The position numbers and the translations under genes are program-made. Below are positions 63,358 through 64,000 of a stretch of 64,000 nucleotides of DNA, piece by piece. The notes beneath the pieces were generated by a model, which had not been told where the DNA came from, made no database searches, and saw nothing but the letters and a program-made list of their open reading frames with translations. This DNA comes from a bacterium. GTDB lineage: Bacteria > Myxococcota > UBA727 > JAUIJE01. The stretch spans positions 638,360-702,359 of the forward strand of contig JAUIJE010000003.1 in NCBI GenBank assembly GCA_030431455.1. The letters are read 5' to 3'. Position 1 is the stretch's first letter. Each line of letters starts with the position of its first letter.

Positions 63358-64000
63358 ATGAACCGCGCCCTGTTCACCGCCGCATCCGGCATGCACGCCC
63401 AAGAGACGCGCATGAACGTGACCGCGAACAACATCGCCAACGCGAACACCACCGGGTTCAAAAAGGGCCGGGTCGAGTTCGAGGCGCTCCTGTCCGAACG
63501 CATCCGCTCCGCCGACGCCCCCACCGCCCAGGGCGGCACCCGGCCCGCCCCCCTCGAGGTCGGCCTCGGGGTCAAGACCGCGGCCAGCACCCGCGACCTG
63601 CGCCAAGGGGACATGCTCCCCACCGGCAACCAGACGGACATGGTCATCGAAGGGGACGGCTTTTTCCGGGTGCAACGCCGCGACGGCAGCTTCGCCTACA
63701 CCCGCGCGGGCAACTTCCGCGTCGACGGGGTCGGCCGGCTGGTGACCCAATCCGGGGACGTGGTCCAGCCCGGCATCACCATCCCCGAGGACGCCACCGA
63801 CATGACCGTGCGCGGCGACGGCCTCATCACCGCCAATGTCTCTGGGCGCGACCGCCCCCTCGAGCTCGGCTACCTCGAAATCGCCCTGTTCCAGAACCCG
63901 GGGGGCATGCACGCTGAAGGCGAAAACCTCTTCACCGCCACCGCGGCCTCGGGCATCCCCCTGCTGGTGCGCGCCGGAGAAGACGGCGCGGGCAACATCA
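63358..64000 (+). CDS. flgG: Flagellar distal rod protein FlgG (5' part, cut by the window end)
   Basis: The first 214 residues are visible. NRALFTAASGMHAQETRMNVTANNIANANTTGFKKGR shows (in parts) the FlgG signature, followed by FFRVQRRDGSFAYTRAGNFRVDGVGRLV. The Gly-rich rod domain is in the expected place. The gene runs off the edge, and flgA, flgH and flgI would be expected next. A dispersed-motif copy (CAATGTCTCTGGG) lies at 63834-63846. Confidence 0.95.
   Translation, partial: MNRALFTAASGMHAQETRMNVTANNIANANTTGFKKGRVEFEALLSERIRSADAPTAQGGTRPAPLEVGLGVKTAASTRDLRQGDMLPTGNQTDMVIEGDGFFRVQRRDGSFAYTRAGNFRVDGVGRLVTQSGDVVQPGITIPEDATDMTVRGDGLITANVSGRDRPLELGYLEIALFQNPGGMHAEGENLFTATAASGIPLLVRAGEDGAGNI

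Overview
The window is very GC-rich (roughly 70% by eye) and densely coded, with many 1-4 base stop/start overlaps (ATGA, TGATG, GTGA). The gene content suggests a flagellated member of the Myxococcota or a close deltaproteobacterial relative. It has a DUF1592/DUF1552 secreted protein pair, a Cys-rich Myxococcus-type repeat lipoprotein, multi-haem lipoproteins with Gly-Asp linkers, several sigma-54 activators and an HD-GYP/HDOD signalling set. Taxonomy is inferred from these families only. I saw no rRNA, tRNA, transposase or CRISPR array.

Layout. 1-10.9 kb: a truncated gene, membrane and lipoprotein genes, a large Cys-rich lipoprotein, and a MocR-type regulator divergent from a flavin-split-barrel/acetyltransferase fusion. 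11-18.4 kb: membrane proteins, a SOUL haem-binding lipoprotein coupled to a glutathione-S-transferase-like gene, a hairpin repeat array, the DUF1592-DUF1552 operon and an SRPBCC protein. 18.5-25.7 kb: a leftward signalling block (degenerate kinase, CheY-like regulator, HD-GYP phosphodiesterase, PAS kinase, PAS sigma-54 activator, pseudo-receiver, HDOD/PilZ-like protein). 26.1-50.7 kb: a second sigma-54 activator and a flagellar export/basal-body supercluster: flgB flgC fliE fliF fliG fliH fliI, a MotE-like gene, fliK flgD, a reversed DUF4336 gene, flgE fliL fliMN fliO fliP fliQ fliR flhB flhA flhF flhG fliA and a reversed fliJ. 50.8-62.3 kb: a PilT/PilU-like ATPase, a REC-REC-GGDEF-EAL protein, a porin, a frameshifted small gene, a TetR regulator, two Gly-Asp-repeat lipoproteins and a thioredoxin. 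62.6-64 kb: flgF and the start of flgG.

How the parts fit. The flagellar genes cover the rod, MS ring, C ring, export gate, ATPase complex, hook and placement control (FlhF/FlhG). GG-N10-GC promoters lie before flgE and flgF, with a weaker candidate before flgB, so early and middle genes are probably sigma-54 driven; the activator at 26102-27295 is the obvious local candidate. FliA implies a later sigma-28 class outside the window. The c-di-GMP genes are plausible motility or adhesion inputs.

Most unusual signals. (1) A dispersed 13-base DNA motif, about CAATG-Y-N2-S-TGCA, recurs in both orientations through genes and gaps, in several reading frames and using rare codons; its exact AATG-N4-TGCA core occurs at 12 places. 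(2) Between fliR and flhB a roughly 200-base multi-hairpin element lies inside a 57-base duplication of the flhB translation start, so flhB carries one decoy and one working start. (3) A hairpin repeat array supplies the final codons of two convergent genes.
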